A stretch of 8,719 bases of DNA from an uncultured Verrucomicrobiota bacterium (GTDB lineage: Bacteria; Verrucomicrobiota; Verrucomicrobiia; Chthoniobacterales; SZAS-18). The stretch's first letter is position 1, and the number at the start of each line of letters is the position of its first letter. The notes under the pieces are model-generated. The model ran no database searches, was not told where the DNA came from, and saw only the letters and a program-made list of their open reading frames with translations. Below, in pieces: positions 1-6,258 of this stretch. Where the stretch lies: NCBI GenBank assembly GCA_937873255.1, contig CALMVM010000522.1, forward strand, positions 1 through 8,719. Reading direction: 5' to 3'. The position numbers and the translations under genes are program-made.

Positions 1-1
1 G

Positions 2-439
2 GCGGAAACTCCCGCCGCCATCGCGCGTTGCCACGGGGTGATGCGCGAGCTTCGTCCGCACCACGGCGACGAGGCGGCGTTCGTCGCGCAGGTGCAACGC
101 CAGCGGGCGCAGGGCTACCGGCTGGCGTTCGTGGAGGCAGACGGCGAGGTGCGCGCGGTGGCAGGTTATCGGATCAGCGAAAAACTGTCGGCCGGGAAGT
201 TCTTTTATGTGGACGATCTCGTCAGCCGGGAGGCAGACCGCTCGCACGGCCACGGCGGGCGGCTGTTCGACTGGTTGGTGACGCGCGCCCGCGAGGCGGG
301 TTGCGCCCAGGTCCAACTCGACTCGGGCGTGTGGCGCTACGGCGCGCACCGCTTCTACTTGCGCAAGGGCATGGACATCACCTGCCACCATTTCGACCTG
401 CGGCTCGACGCCCTGCGGCCGGAGAAAAACGACGAATGA
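2..439 (+). CDS. GNAT-family N-acetyltransferase, 5'-truncated by window edge
   Basis: Acetyl-CoA-dependent acyl transferase of the GNAT fold; substrate unknown. The reading frame is open to the left edge and the first visible residues (AETPAAIARCHGVMRELRPH) look like the normal first helix of this family. The gene therefore very probably starts outside the window, and the GTG/ATG pair at 38-43 is internal. Of 145 visible residues, 39-57 form the strand pair GYRLAFVEADGEVRAVAGY, 66-74 contain KFFYVDDLV, and 80-85 (RSHGHG) match the R/Q-x-x-G-x-G/A acetyl-CoA pyrophosphate loop. Residues 106-123 (LDSGVWRYGAHRFYLRKG) match the family's C-terminal strand and helix, ending in the usual HHF. Length fits the 140-160 residue family. 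The last codons (DE-stop) lie in the left arm of a palindromic repeat, so the C-terminus may have been set by the repeat. It could act on a small molecule or a protein N-terminus; the sequence does not say which. Confidence 0.87.
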   Translation, partial: AETPAAIARCHGVMRELRPHHGDEAAFVAQVQRQRAQGYRLAFVEADGEVRAVAGYRISEKLSAGKFFYVDDLVSREADRSHGHGGRLFDWLVTRAREAGCAQVQLDSGVWRYGAHRFYLRKGMDITCHHFDLRLDALRPEKNDE

Positions 440-493
440 CGAAGGGCGGAAAGCAAAACTGTCGCAAAAAATTTCCGCCCTTCGTCATTCGTC
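431..493. repeat. Perfect 22-bp inverted repeat with GAATGAC heptamers
   Basis: Arms 431-452 and 472-493 are exact reverse complements, with a 19-nt spacer. The left arm covers the last two sense codons and stop of the acetyltransferase gene. Directly after the right arm the heptamer continues, so the whole region reads as a heptamer array folded on itself. A hairpin in RNA is expected, but no T-run follows, so a classical intrinsic terminator is not supported. Confidence 0.9.
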
Positions 494-510
494 ATTCGTC
501 ATTCGTCATT
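483..510. repeat. Four perfect tandem copies of CGTCATT
   Basis: Copies at 483-489, 490-496, 497-503 and 504-510 are identical. The first copies overlap the right arm of the palindrome at 431-493. The array ends 12 bases before the HemQ start codon, so it forms most of that gene's upstream region. Confidence 0.92.
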
Positions 511-522
511 TATTATTAGAGG

Positions 523-1350
523 ATGACCGACCGCGCCTTTGATCCCGTCGTGCCCGCCGAGGGGTGGCACGTGCTGCACCTTTTTTACCGCGTCGAATAC
601 GGCCAGTGGCAGCTCCTCTCCCCCGACGACCAGCGCGCCGCCAAGACCGCGCTGACCGAACTCGTCCAGGAAATCCGCGCCGCCGAGGGCACGCAACTGC
701 TCGCCTTCAGCGTGGTCACGCCCAAGGCCGACCTGGGTTTCATGCTGCTGACGCCCGATTTGCAGACGGCCAACGGCTTTGAAAAACGCCTGAGCCTCTC
801 GCTCGGCCCCGACATGCTGACGCCGGTGTTCAGCTACCTGTCGATGACCGAGCGCAGCGAATACACGACGACCGAGGCCGACTATGCCGCCGAAACGCTC
901 GAAAAGGAGAAGGGCCTCGCCCCCGGCACGCCCGAACACACCGCCGGGTTGGAGGAGTTCCGCGCGCGGATGGACAAGTACGGCAAGGACCGGCTTTACC
1001 CGAAGTTGGGCAACCGACCCGTGATCTGTTTCTACAACATGGGCAAGCGCCGGGGCGCGCAGCAAAACTGGTATCGCCTCAACCACGCCGAACGCAAGGA
1101 ACTCATGCTCGGCCACGCGCGCATCGGCCGCCAGTGGGCGGGCAAGATTCGCCAACTCATTACCGGCTCGACCGGGCTCGACGACGCCGAATGGGGCGTG
1201 ACGCTGTTTGCGAATGATACCTTCGACGTGAAGGGCATCGTGTACGAGATGCGTTTCGACGCGGTCAGCGCGGAGTACGCGGATTTCGGCGAGTTCTACA
1301 TCGGTTTGCAGTTGCCCTTGGACGAGCTTTTCCGACGGGTGCAACTCTGA
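523..1350 (+). CDS. hemQ: Coproheme decarboxylase / heme synthase, chlorite-dismutase family (HemQ/ChdC)
   Basis: Catalyses the last step of the coproporphyrin-dependent heme pathway in the cytoplasm: peroxide-driven oxidative decarboxylation of coproheme to heme b. The 275-residue protein shows the diagnostic C-terminal half of the family. Residues 169-177 are CFYNMGKRR, with Tyr171 at the place of the catalytic tyrosine of the YPMSKRR motif. Residues 182-185 are NWYR. His198 in LMLGHARIGR is the expected proximal heme ligand, and 213-230 (ITGSTGLDDAEWGVTLFA) with 240-245 (VYEMRF) are near-universal in HemQ. It is somewhat longer than Firmicutes HemQ (about 250); a charged stretch at about 125-165 looks like an insertion. 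The start is fixed, because an in-frame TAG lies at 517-519 and the next in-frame Met is residue 108. AGAGG abuts the ATG with no spacing, so it is a poor ribosome site. True chlorite dismutase is unlikely given the KRR/NWY signature. No other heme gene is visible in the window. Confidence 0.92.
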   Translation: MTDRAFDPVVPAEGWHVLHLFYRVEYGQWQLLSPDDQRAAKTALTELVQEIRAAEGTQLLAFSVVTPKADLGFMLLTPDLQTANGFEKRLSLSLGPDMLTPVFSYLSMTERSEYTTTEADYAAETLEKEKGLAPGTPEHTAGLEEFRARMDKYGKDRLYPKLGNRPVICFYNMGKRRGAQQNWYRLNHAERKELMLGHARIGRQWAGKIRQLITGSTGLDDAEWGVTLFANDTFDVKGIVYEMRFDAVSAEYADFGEFYIGLQLPLDELFRRVQL

Positions 1351-1351
1351 A

Positions 1352-1446
1352 AATTTAGCCACAAAAGGCGCAAAAAACGCAAAAGGAGGCACCGGCGGCA
1401 AAACTCGTTTTCCTTTTGTGCTTTTTGCGCTTTTTGCGGCTAAATT
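1352..1446. repeat. Imperfect 36-bp inverted repeat of GCAAAAA-type units
   Basis: Arms 1352-1387 and 1411-1446 match as reverse complements at 32 of 36 positions, with a 23-nt spacer. The arms are themselves built of short repeated units (ACAAAAGGCGCAAAAAACGC and variants). The element fills nearly the whole gap between the HemQ stop (1350) and the LarE start (1461). It could form a strong RNA hairpin and might limit read-through, but no T-run follows the 3' arm. Confidence 0.85.
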
Positions 1447-1460
1447 CCTTTCCGATTTCG

Positions 1461-2264
1461 ATGAACTCCAAAGTTGACTTCCTCGCCGACATTCTCCACC
1501 GGCACGCGCCGATCCTCATCGCGTATTCGGGCGGGGTGGACAGCGCGTATCTGCTCGCCGCCGCGCGCCTGACGCTCGGCACGCAGGCGACGGGCGTCAT
1601 CGCCGACAGTCCGAGCCTTCCCCGGCAAGCGCTCGCCGACGCGCTGGCGTTGGCCCGGCAAATCGGCGCGCCGGTCGAGGTCGTCCGCACCGACGAACTC
1701 GCCAACGCCGACTACGCCAGCAATCCGCTCAACCGTTGTTATTTTTGCAAGGCCGAGCTTTTCAACCGGCTTGACCGCATGGCGAAGGAACGCGGTTTCG
1801 CCGCCATCGCGTACGGCGAGAACGCCGACGACGCGCGGCAGGTCCGGCCGGGCGTGCAGGCGGCCAAGGAATTCGCGGTCGTCGCCCCGCTCAAGGAAGC
1901 CGGCCTGACGAAAGCGGAAATCCGCGAGCTTTCGCGCCAACTCGGATTGCCCACGGCCGACGCGCCCGCGCAGCCGTGCCTGAGTTCGCGCATCCCGCAC
2001 GGCACGCCGGTGACGCCGGAAGCTTTGGGCATGATCGAGGCGGGCGAGGCGTTCGTGCGCGCGATGGGCTTCCGGGTGTTCCGCGTGCGTCATCACCTGG
2101 ACGGCGTGGGCCTGTTGCCCCGCGCCCGCGTGCAGATTGCCCCGTCGGAGATGACCGGCAGGTTAGACGAACGCGAGGCCGGCCAGCTGCGCGAGGGCCT
2201 GTTGGCGGTCGGTTACCGCGACGTGGAGATCGACCCACAAGGGTATCGGAGCGCGCTGACGTGA
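1461..2264 (+). CDS. larE: ATP-dependent sacrificial sulfur transferase, LarE family
   Basis: LarE enzymes adenylate a pyridinium carboxylate and transfer sulfur to it during synthesis of the nickel-pincer nucleotide, the cofactor of lactate racemase and related LarA-type enzymes. The 267-residue protein starts with an N-type ATP-pyrophosphatase domain: 21-28 are AYSGGVDS (PP-loop), with the ADSPSLPR segment at 48-55. Residues 91-97 (NRCYFCK), 118-126 (YGENADDAR) and 171-181 (QPCLSSRIPHG) are family hallmarks. Cysteines are at 93, 96 and 173; the last sits in the region of the sulfur-donating cysteine. The multi-cysteine pattern may mean a cluster-binding rather than a single sacrificial-Cys enzyme, but I cannot assign this. 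Length is normal. ATG 1461 was chosen because the frame further upstream lies inside a repeat; no clear Shine-Dalgarno is present. LarB, LarC and LarA are not in the window, so the real substrate is uncertain. Confidence 0.88.
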   Translation: MNSKVDFLADILHRHAPILIAYSGGVDSAYLLAAARLTLGTQATGVIADSPSLPRQALADALALARQIGAPVEVVRTDELANADYASNPLNRCYFCKAELFNRLDRMAKERGFAAIAYGENADDARQVRPGVQAAKEFAVVAPLKEAGLTKAEIRELSRQLGLPTADAPAQPCLSSRIPHGTPVTPEALGMIEAGEAFVRAMGFRVFRVRHHLDGVGLLPRARVQIAPSEMTGRLDEREAGQLREGLLAVGYRDVEIDPQGYRSALT

Positions 2265-4183
2265 AGGCAGAAGGCAAAAGGCACAAGGTAGAAGGAGAAA
2301 AACCAGCGGATGCCCGCTGGCTCACCAGGGCATTTTCCAGATTGCGCCAAGCCCTCCGTCCGGGCTTCTGCCTTCTGCTTGCTCCTTCTACCTTCTGCCT
2401 TCTACCTTCTGCCTTTTGCGCCCCCGCCACAGGCGCGAAGATCGACGAATCCAAGGTCGTCAACACCTACTACGTCGATGCCGCCGGGGCCAACGCCGCC
2501 GACGACAACGAACACGGTACGCAGGACGCCCCGTTCCTGACGATCAAACGCGCCCTCAACGCCGCGCTACGCGACAAGGACGCCAACATCGGCGCGCGCG
2601 TCATCATCGGCCCGGGCACCTACCGCGAAACCATCGACGTCCCCGCCCCCGCCGATCGGACTGTCGACACCGACGCGCCGCTGGTCATCGAGGCCGCCGA
2701 ACGCGACCAAACAATCATTGACTGCGCCGATGTCGTTAAACTCGACGCCGGATCGTGGAAAACCGGGGAACCCGCCGTGGTCATGACCTGGGGCAACGTC
2801 TCCCTCAATGGCGGAATGACGCGCAGAGCACCGCTGATGATACTGGATGGAGTCGTTTTGCGACAGATGGAACCTCCCTCGACCTTGATGCCCGGCACAT
2901 TCAGCGTTGCCGAAACCCGGGGCAAAAAACCGGAGACGAAGGTACTGACACTGCCGCCAGAAGGCGTGGAGTTGACTGCCGCCAGCGTCTTTGCAGTAGG
3001 CGTGCGCACGTCAGGGCTGGCCATCTACCAGCGCAAAAATGTCATTGTGCGAGGGCTGCTAATTCAACACGCTTCGCGTCCTGACCTGGCACCGCCCTCA
3101 GGTATTTCCCGGCCGTTGGTGGGCATCGACATCACTGACTGCTCGAACGTTCTGATCGAGGATGTGCTCAGCCAATGGAATGACGGCCCCGGGTTGTCGA
3201 TTACAACACAGCGGACCGACGCTCGGGATGGGGGGATTACCCTGAAGAGAGTGCGTCTTATCCATAACGGCGACAGCGGGTTCACCGGCGCGAACCTGAA
3301 AAACTTGCTCGTGGAAGATTGCGAGACTTCCTTCAACAACTTTCGTGGCGAGTGGACGGGCAACTCCGATCAGGCGGGACCGGCCGGTGTGAAGGTGCAC
3401 GGCGTTCACGGTTCAACGTGGCGGCGGCAGCGCGCGGTCGCCAACTTCGGCCGCGGCCTATGGTGGTCGGGCGACTGCACCAATCTGCTTGTCGAGGACG
3501 CCGTCGTGCACGACAATCTCCTCAGCGGCCTGTTCATCGAAAACTGTCCCGGTCCGAGCGTCGTGCGCGGCTGCTTGATCACCGGTAACCGCCTGCCCGC
3601 CACGAGCAAGCCGGAGGTCTCCCAACCCGCCGCTGTATCACTCGAAGCATCGCCCGACGTGACGCTGGAAAACAACGTCGTCGCCGGCAACCTCATGCCG
3701 CAACTCGGCCTGCGCGACGTGGTCGAACGCACCGACGGCATCAACTTCGAGACCGGCGCGAAACTCACCCTGCGCGCCGAGCGCCACGTCTATCGGCACA
3801 ATGCTTTCTACGGTGCGGACGCCGACCAGACCCTCGTCAACCTGCCGGTCGCCGACCGCGCGGGCAAAGGGGATTTCGCGTTCTACTACGCCACGCTCGA
3901 CTCGGACGAAAACTGCTTCTGGAACGCTGCGTCGGCCGAGGTGTTTTGCACCTACGACCGCACGGCCTACCGCCGGCCGGGGATGGCACTGGCGGGTTGG
4001 AAAACGTTTCTCTCTGCGCACGCCGACGCGGGCAACGGTGGTCAGGGCGACCGCCGGCCGGAGGCGGGTTCGTCGTGGGAGGACCCGCGCTTCATGGAAC
4101 CGGGCGAGGGCGATTACCGGCTCCAGGCACAGAGTCCGCTCATCGACTGGGGCCTGCCGTCGGAAGAGGGTGCCGCGCAGTAA
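2261..4183 (+). CDS. Exported right-handed parallel beta-helix protein (DUF1565-like N-terminus)
   Basis: Probably secreted or surface-located; beta-helix proteins of this kind are carbohydrate-active or structural, and no enzyme class can be assigned. From GTG 2261 the product is 640 residues. Residues 1-35 are basic, 36-53 are hydrophobic (FCLLLAPSTFCLLPSAFC) and signal cleavage is likely near 54-59. Residues 68-90 contain TYYVDAAGANAADDNEHGTQ then PF, the usual opening of DUF1565-type helices, followed by GTYRE. From about 265 to 480 short coils recur (NVIVRGLLI, NVLIEDVLSQW, NLLVEDCETSFNN, NLLVEDAVVHDN, VTLENNVVAGN). The C-terminus has the common DPRFxxPxxGDYRL motif and QSPLIDWG. GTG 2261 is preceded by GGAG at 2248-2251 (9-nt spacing) and overlaps the LarE stop as GTGA, suggesting coupling. 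TTG 2342 is an alternative that would leave a short ordinary signal peptide. No in-frame start exists between the repeat and residue 170, so translation must cross the repeat. The middle third looks less GC-biased at third positions than the ends. Confidence 0.8.
   Translation: MKAEGKRHKVEGEKPADARWLTRAFSRLRQALRPGFCLLLAPSTFCLLPSAFCAPATGAKIDESKVVNTYYVDAAGANAADDNEHGTQDAPFLTIKRALNAALRDKDANIGARVIIGPGTYRETIDVPAPADRTVDTDAPLVIEAAERDQTIIDCADVVKLDAGSWKTGEPAVVMTWGNVSLNGGMTRRAPLMILDGVVLRQMEPPSTLMPGTFSVAETRGKKPETKVLTLPPEGVELTAASVFAVGVRTSGLAIYQRKNVIVRGLLIQHASRPDLAPPSGISRPLVGIDITDCSNVLIEDVLSQWNDGPGLSITTQRTDARDGGITLKRVRLIHNGDSGFTGANLKNLLVEDCETSFNNFRGEWTGNSDQAGPAGVKVHGVHGSTWRRQRAVANFGRGLWWSGDCTNLLVEDAVVHDNLLSGLFIENCPGPSVVRGCLITGNRLPATSKPEVSQPAAVSLEASPDVTLENNVVAGNLMPQLGLRDVVERTDGINFETGAKLTLRAERHVYRHNAFYGADADQTLVNLPVADRAGKGDFAFYYATLDSDENCFWNAASAEVFCTYDRTAYRRPGMALAGWKTFLSAHADAGNGGQGDRRPEAGSSWEDPRFMEPGEGDYRLQAQSPLIDWGLPSEEGAAQ
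2262..2419. repeat. Heptamer-repeat palindrome (AAGGCAG / AAGGTAG units)
   Basis: Units of the form AAGGCAG/AAGGTAG run from 2264 to about 2297. Their complement (CTTCTGC/CTTCTAC) runs from about 2365 to 2419. The best-matching arms are 2274-2295 and 2398-2419, with 21 of 22 positions complementary; several other registers also pair because the array has a 7-bp period. The spacer contains a small perfect hairpin, CCAGCGG-ATGC-CCGCTGG, at 2303-2320. The repeat begins at the LarE stop codon and is translated as the N-terminus of the following gene. Confidence 0.85.
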
Positions 4184-4238
4184 CACCGCCCGCCTCGCGC
4201 CCACGAGCGGCGGACCAAATTCCCTGCGCGCAAGATCG

Positions 4239-4267
4239 TTGTTGCGGAGTCAGCTTGTTTATATAAA
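4239..4267 (+). promoter_or_regulatory. Predicted sigma70-like promoter of the efflux operon
   Basis: TTGTTG at 4239-4244 and TATAAA at 4262-4267 are separated by exactly 17 bases and stand out as AT-rich in high-GC surroundings. Transcription would start near 4274-4275, only two or three bases before the MarR ATG at 4277, giving a leaderless or nearly leaderless message. No Shine-Dalgarno is present before that ATG, which agrees. This is a prediction by pattern only. Confidence 0.5.
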
Positions 4268-4269
4268 CA
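4256..4269. promoter_or_regulatory. Perfect 14-bp palindrome TGTTTATATAAACA, probable MarR operator
   Basis: The sequence is its own exact reverse complement and lies 8 bases upstream of the MarR-type regulator start, covering the predicted -10 box. MarR dimers typically bind AT-rich palindromes of this size, and many repress their own operon from a site over the promoter. The position makes it the best candidate for autoregulation of the downstream pump genes. Confidence 0.6.
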
Positions 4270-4276
4270 TATTGAA

Positions 4277-4768
4277 ATGCTGGCACCGCTGGAAACCCTC
4301 GCGCTTTCGATCAAGCGGCTCCAGCACCGCAATTACCGCGCGCTGGATGCCCGGCTCGCACCGTTGGGCATCAGCCTGGTGCAATGGAGCGCCCTGCGCG
4401 AGGTCGAGGGCAACCCCGGCGTCTGCATGCACCGGCTCGCGGAGTTGACGTTCAATTCCGACCAGGCGTTCGGCACGCTGATCGCCCGGCTATTGCGGCA
4501 GAAACTCGTCGAACGCCAGCCCGGGACGGGACGCGCGAACGTCCACCGACTGACCCCTCGCGGCCGGACCCTTCTCGCCGAAGGCCACAAACATGTGCGG
4601 CAGGTTTTGACCAAGACCTTTGCCGTGCTCACCGCCGACGAATGCACCCGGTTGCAGAGCCTGGTGGCCAAGGTGCTCGGCGAAAAAGAAACGAAAGCCG
4701 CGTCTTGTCCTCTCCAGAAGACGTATCAACGTCCGACAATCGCATCGCGGACGGGCAGAGCGAATTAG
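4277..4768 (+). CDS. MarR-family winged-helix transcriptional regulator
   Basis: A DNA-binding repressor likely to control the efflux genes directly downstream and itself; ligand unknown. The 163-residue protein has the MarR layout: helices at 5-28 for dimerisation, a winged helix-turn-helix from about 31 to 96 with recognition helix 61-77 (SDQAFGTLIARLLRQKL), the wing VERQPGTGRANVHRLTPRG at 78-96 and C-terminal dimer helices at about 97-135. The last 25 residues (from about KETKAASCPLQ) look like a non-conserved tail and make it slightly longer than the usual 140-150. Cysteines at 50, 123 and 144 are present, but nothing shows redox sensing. ATG 4277 has no Shine-Dalgarno; the promoter-like sequence is so close that a leaderless message is plausible. 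The next gene begins 35 bases after the stop, so they probably share a transcript. Confidence 0.88.
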   Translation: MLAPLETLALSIKRLQHRNYRALDARLAPLGISLVQWSALREVEGNPGVCMHRLAELTFNSDQAFGTLIARLLRQKLVERQPGTGRANVHRLTPRGRTLLAEGHKHVRQVLTKTFAVLTADECTRLQSLVAKVLGEKETKAASCPLQKTYQRPTIASRTGRAN

Positions 4769-4803
4769 ACACCCGACGACAACCACCTACCTTTGCCGAT
4801 CCC

Positions 4804-6258
4804 ATGAGCGACACCAGTGAAACCCGTGAAAACAATCCGGCCCCGCCCAAGGAGCATTTGAGCGTGCCGGCTCAGCCCGTCGCGGGCCCGTCGAACCCGC
4901 CGCCGGACGACACCGAGCAGTACAAGTCGGGTTACCGCGACGGATTCAAGGACGCCAACCAGGACAAAAAACAAGGCGGCGACAAAAAGGAGGAAGGCGG
5001 CGAAGGCCAGGAGAAAAAGGAGGGTGGCGATAAGAAGGACGACGATAAAAAGGAAGGCGATAAGGACGGCAAAGGCGGCAAGGAAAACGACGACAAAAAG
5101 AAGGGGTTTCACCCGTCGCCGCTCGCGATTTTCATCACCCTGGCCGTGGTGGTGCTGCTGGTCGTCGGCATCCTGTTGTGGTGGCACCACGCCAAAACGC
5201 ACGTTTCCACGGACGACGCGTACACCACCGCGCACATCCACCAGATGAGCCCGCGCGTCACCGGCCAGGTGATCGAACTCAACGTCGAGGACAACCAGCG
5301 CGTCCACACCGGCGACCAACTCATCAAGCTCGACCCGCGCGACAACGAGGTGGCGCTCGAACGCGCCGAGGCCAACCTCACCCAGGCGCAGGCGCAAATC
5401 CTCCAGGCGCGCGCCGCCATCGCGCAGTCCCACGCCAACGTCCAGCAGGCCGACGCCGGCGTGGCGCAGGCCCGCGCGCAGCAAACGCAGGCCGGCGCGG
5501 GCTACGAGGTCGCGGGCATCAACTACGGCCGCGCCAGCAGCCTCTACGGCAAGGATTTGCGCGCCGTTTCCAAGTCCGACGTGGACACCAACAAGAGCAA
5601 CCTCGACGCGCAGAAGGCCGCCTTCAACGCCGCCACCGCCAACGTCCAGTCCGCCGAGGCCAACGCCGCCGCCGCCCGCGCGATGGCCGAGAGCCGCGAG
5701 GCCGAATTGAAGGTCGCCGAGTCCCAGGTCGTCACCGCGCAGGCGGGTGTGGACGACGCGAAGTTGCAGCTTTCCTATTGCTGGGTGCTCGCCCCGTGCG
5801 ACGGCCGGGTGTCGCGCCGCACGGTGGAGGTCGGCCAGCGGCTTTCCGCCGGGCAGGCGATCATGGCCATCACCGAAAGCAACGTCTGGGTGCTCGCCAA
5901 CCTGAAGGAAACCCAACTCCAGAACGTGCGCGTGGGCATGCGCTGCAAGCTGCCCATCGACGCGTTCCCGAACCACACATTCATGGGTTATGTGGACAGC
6001 ATCCAGAGCGGCTCGGGCGCGACGTATTCGCTGCTGCCGCCGGACAACGCGACGGGCAATTTCACCAAGATCGTCCAGCGCGTGCCCGTCAAGCTGATCT
6101 TCGACGCCGATAGCCTGAAGGGTTACGAGGACCTCGTGGTGCCGGGCCTGTCGGTGGTGCCGGTCATCGACCTGACGACCGCCAGCAACCAGGGGGAAAA
6201 CACGGTTCACGGCGACCCCGCCGCTCCCAAGGGACGCAACGAAGGGAAGAAGAAATGA
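4804..6258 (+). CDS. EmrA/HlyD-family periplasmic adaptor (membrane fusion protein) of a drug efflux pump
   Basis: Bridges an inner-membrane transporter and an outer-membrane channel. The 484-residue product has one N-terminal helix at about 106-127 (LAIFITLAVVVLLVVGILLWW), then the EmrA hallmark HVSTDDAYTTAHIHQMSPRVTGQV (two-part motif at 133-156). A first lipoyl half follows to LDPRDNEVALE (176-186), then a long Ala/Gln-rich coiled-coil hairpin at about 187-330, the second lipoyl half APCDGRVSRRTVEVGQRLSAG, and a beta-barrel region with VWVLANLKETQL and VGMRCKLPIDAFP. Before the membrane helix lies an unusual cytoplasmic tail: about 45 residues (roughly 54-100) almost only Lys, Asp, Glu and Gly, expected to be disordered. 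The stop overlaps the start of the next gene as ATGA, indicating coupling. No clear ribosome site precedes ATG 4804. EmrA rather than an RND adaptor is favoured by the membrane anchor and the TDDAY motif. Confidence 0.92.
   Translation: MSDTSETRENNPAPPKEHLSVPAQPVAGPSNPPPDDTEQYKSGYRDGFKDANQDKKQGGDKKEEGGEGQEKKEGGDKKDDDKKEGDKDGKGGKENDDKKKGFHPSPLAIFITLAVVVLLVVGILLWWHHAKTHVSTDDAYTTAHIHQMSPRVTGQVIELNVEDNQRVHTGDQLIKLDPRDNEVALERAEANLTQAQAQILQARAAIAQSHANVQQADAGVAQARAQQTQAGAGYEVAGINYGRASSLYGKDLRAVSKSDVDTNKSNLDAQKAAFNAATANVQSAEANAAAARAMAESREAELKVAESQVVTAQAGVDDAKLQLSYCWVLAPCDGRVSRRTVEVGQRLSAGQAIMAITESNVWVLANLKETQLQNVRVGMRCKLPIDAFPNHTFMGYVDSIQSGSGATYSLLPPDNATGNFTKIVQRVPVKLIFDADSLKGYEDLVVPGLSVVPVIDLTTASNQGENTVHGDPAAPKGRNEGKKK

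Noticed and set aside
38..439. Start of the acetyltransferase at GTG 38
   Set aside because: Residues encoded before it in the same open frame match the conserved first helix of the family, so the true start lies left of the window.
431..510. CRISPR-like array
   Set aside because: Units are 7 bp and directly contiguous, with no spacers, so this is a tandem repeat and palindrome.
499..1401. Minus-strand open frame antisense to HemQ
   Set aside because: HemQ is unambiguous on the + strand; the antisense product starts inside repeats and has no domain.
1352..1446. Intrinsic terminator after HemQ
   Set aside because: The stem is long and imperfect, AT/GC-mixed, and its 3' arm is not followed by a T-run; read-through reduction is possible but not shown.
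1976..2260. Upstream extension of the beta-helix frame into the LarE gene
   Set aside because: It overlaps LarE in another frame and gives Arg/Pro-rich sequence; the GTG at 2261 with GGAG spacing is a better start.
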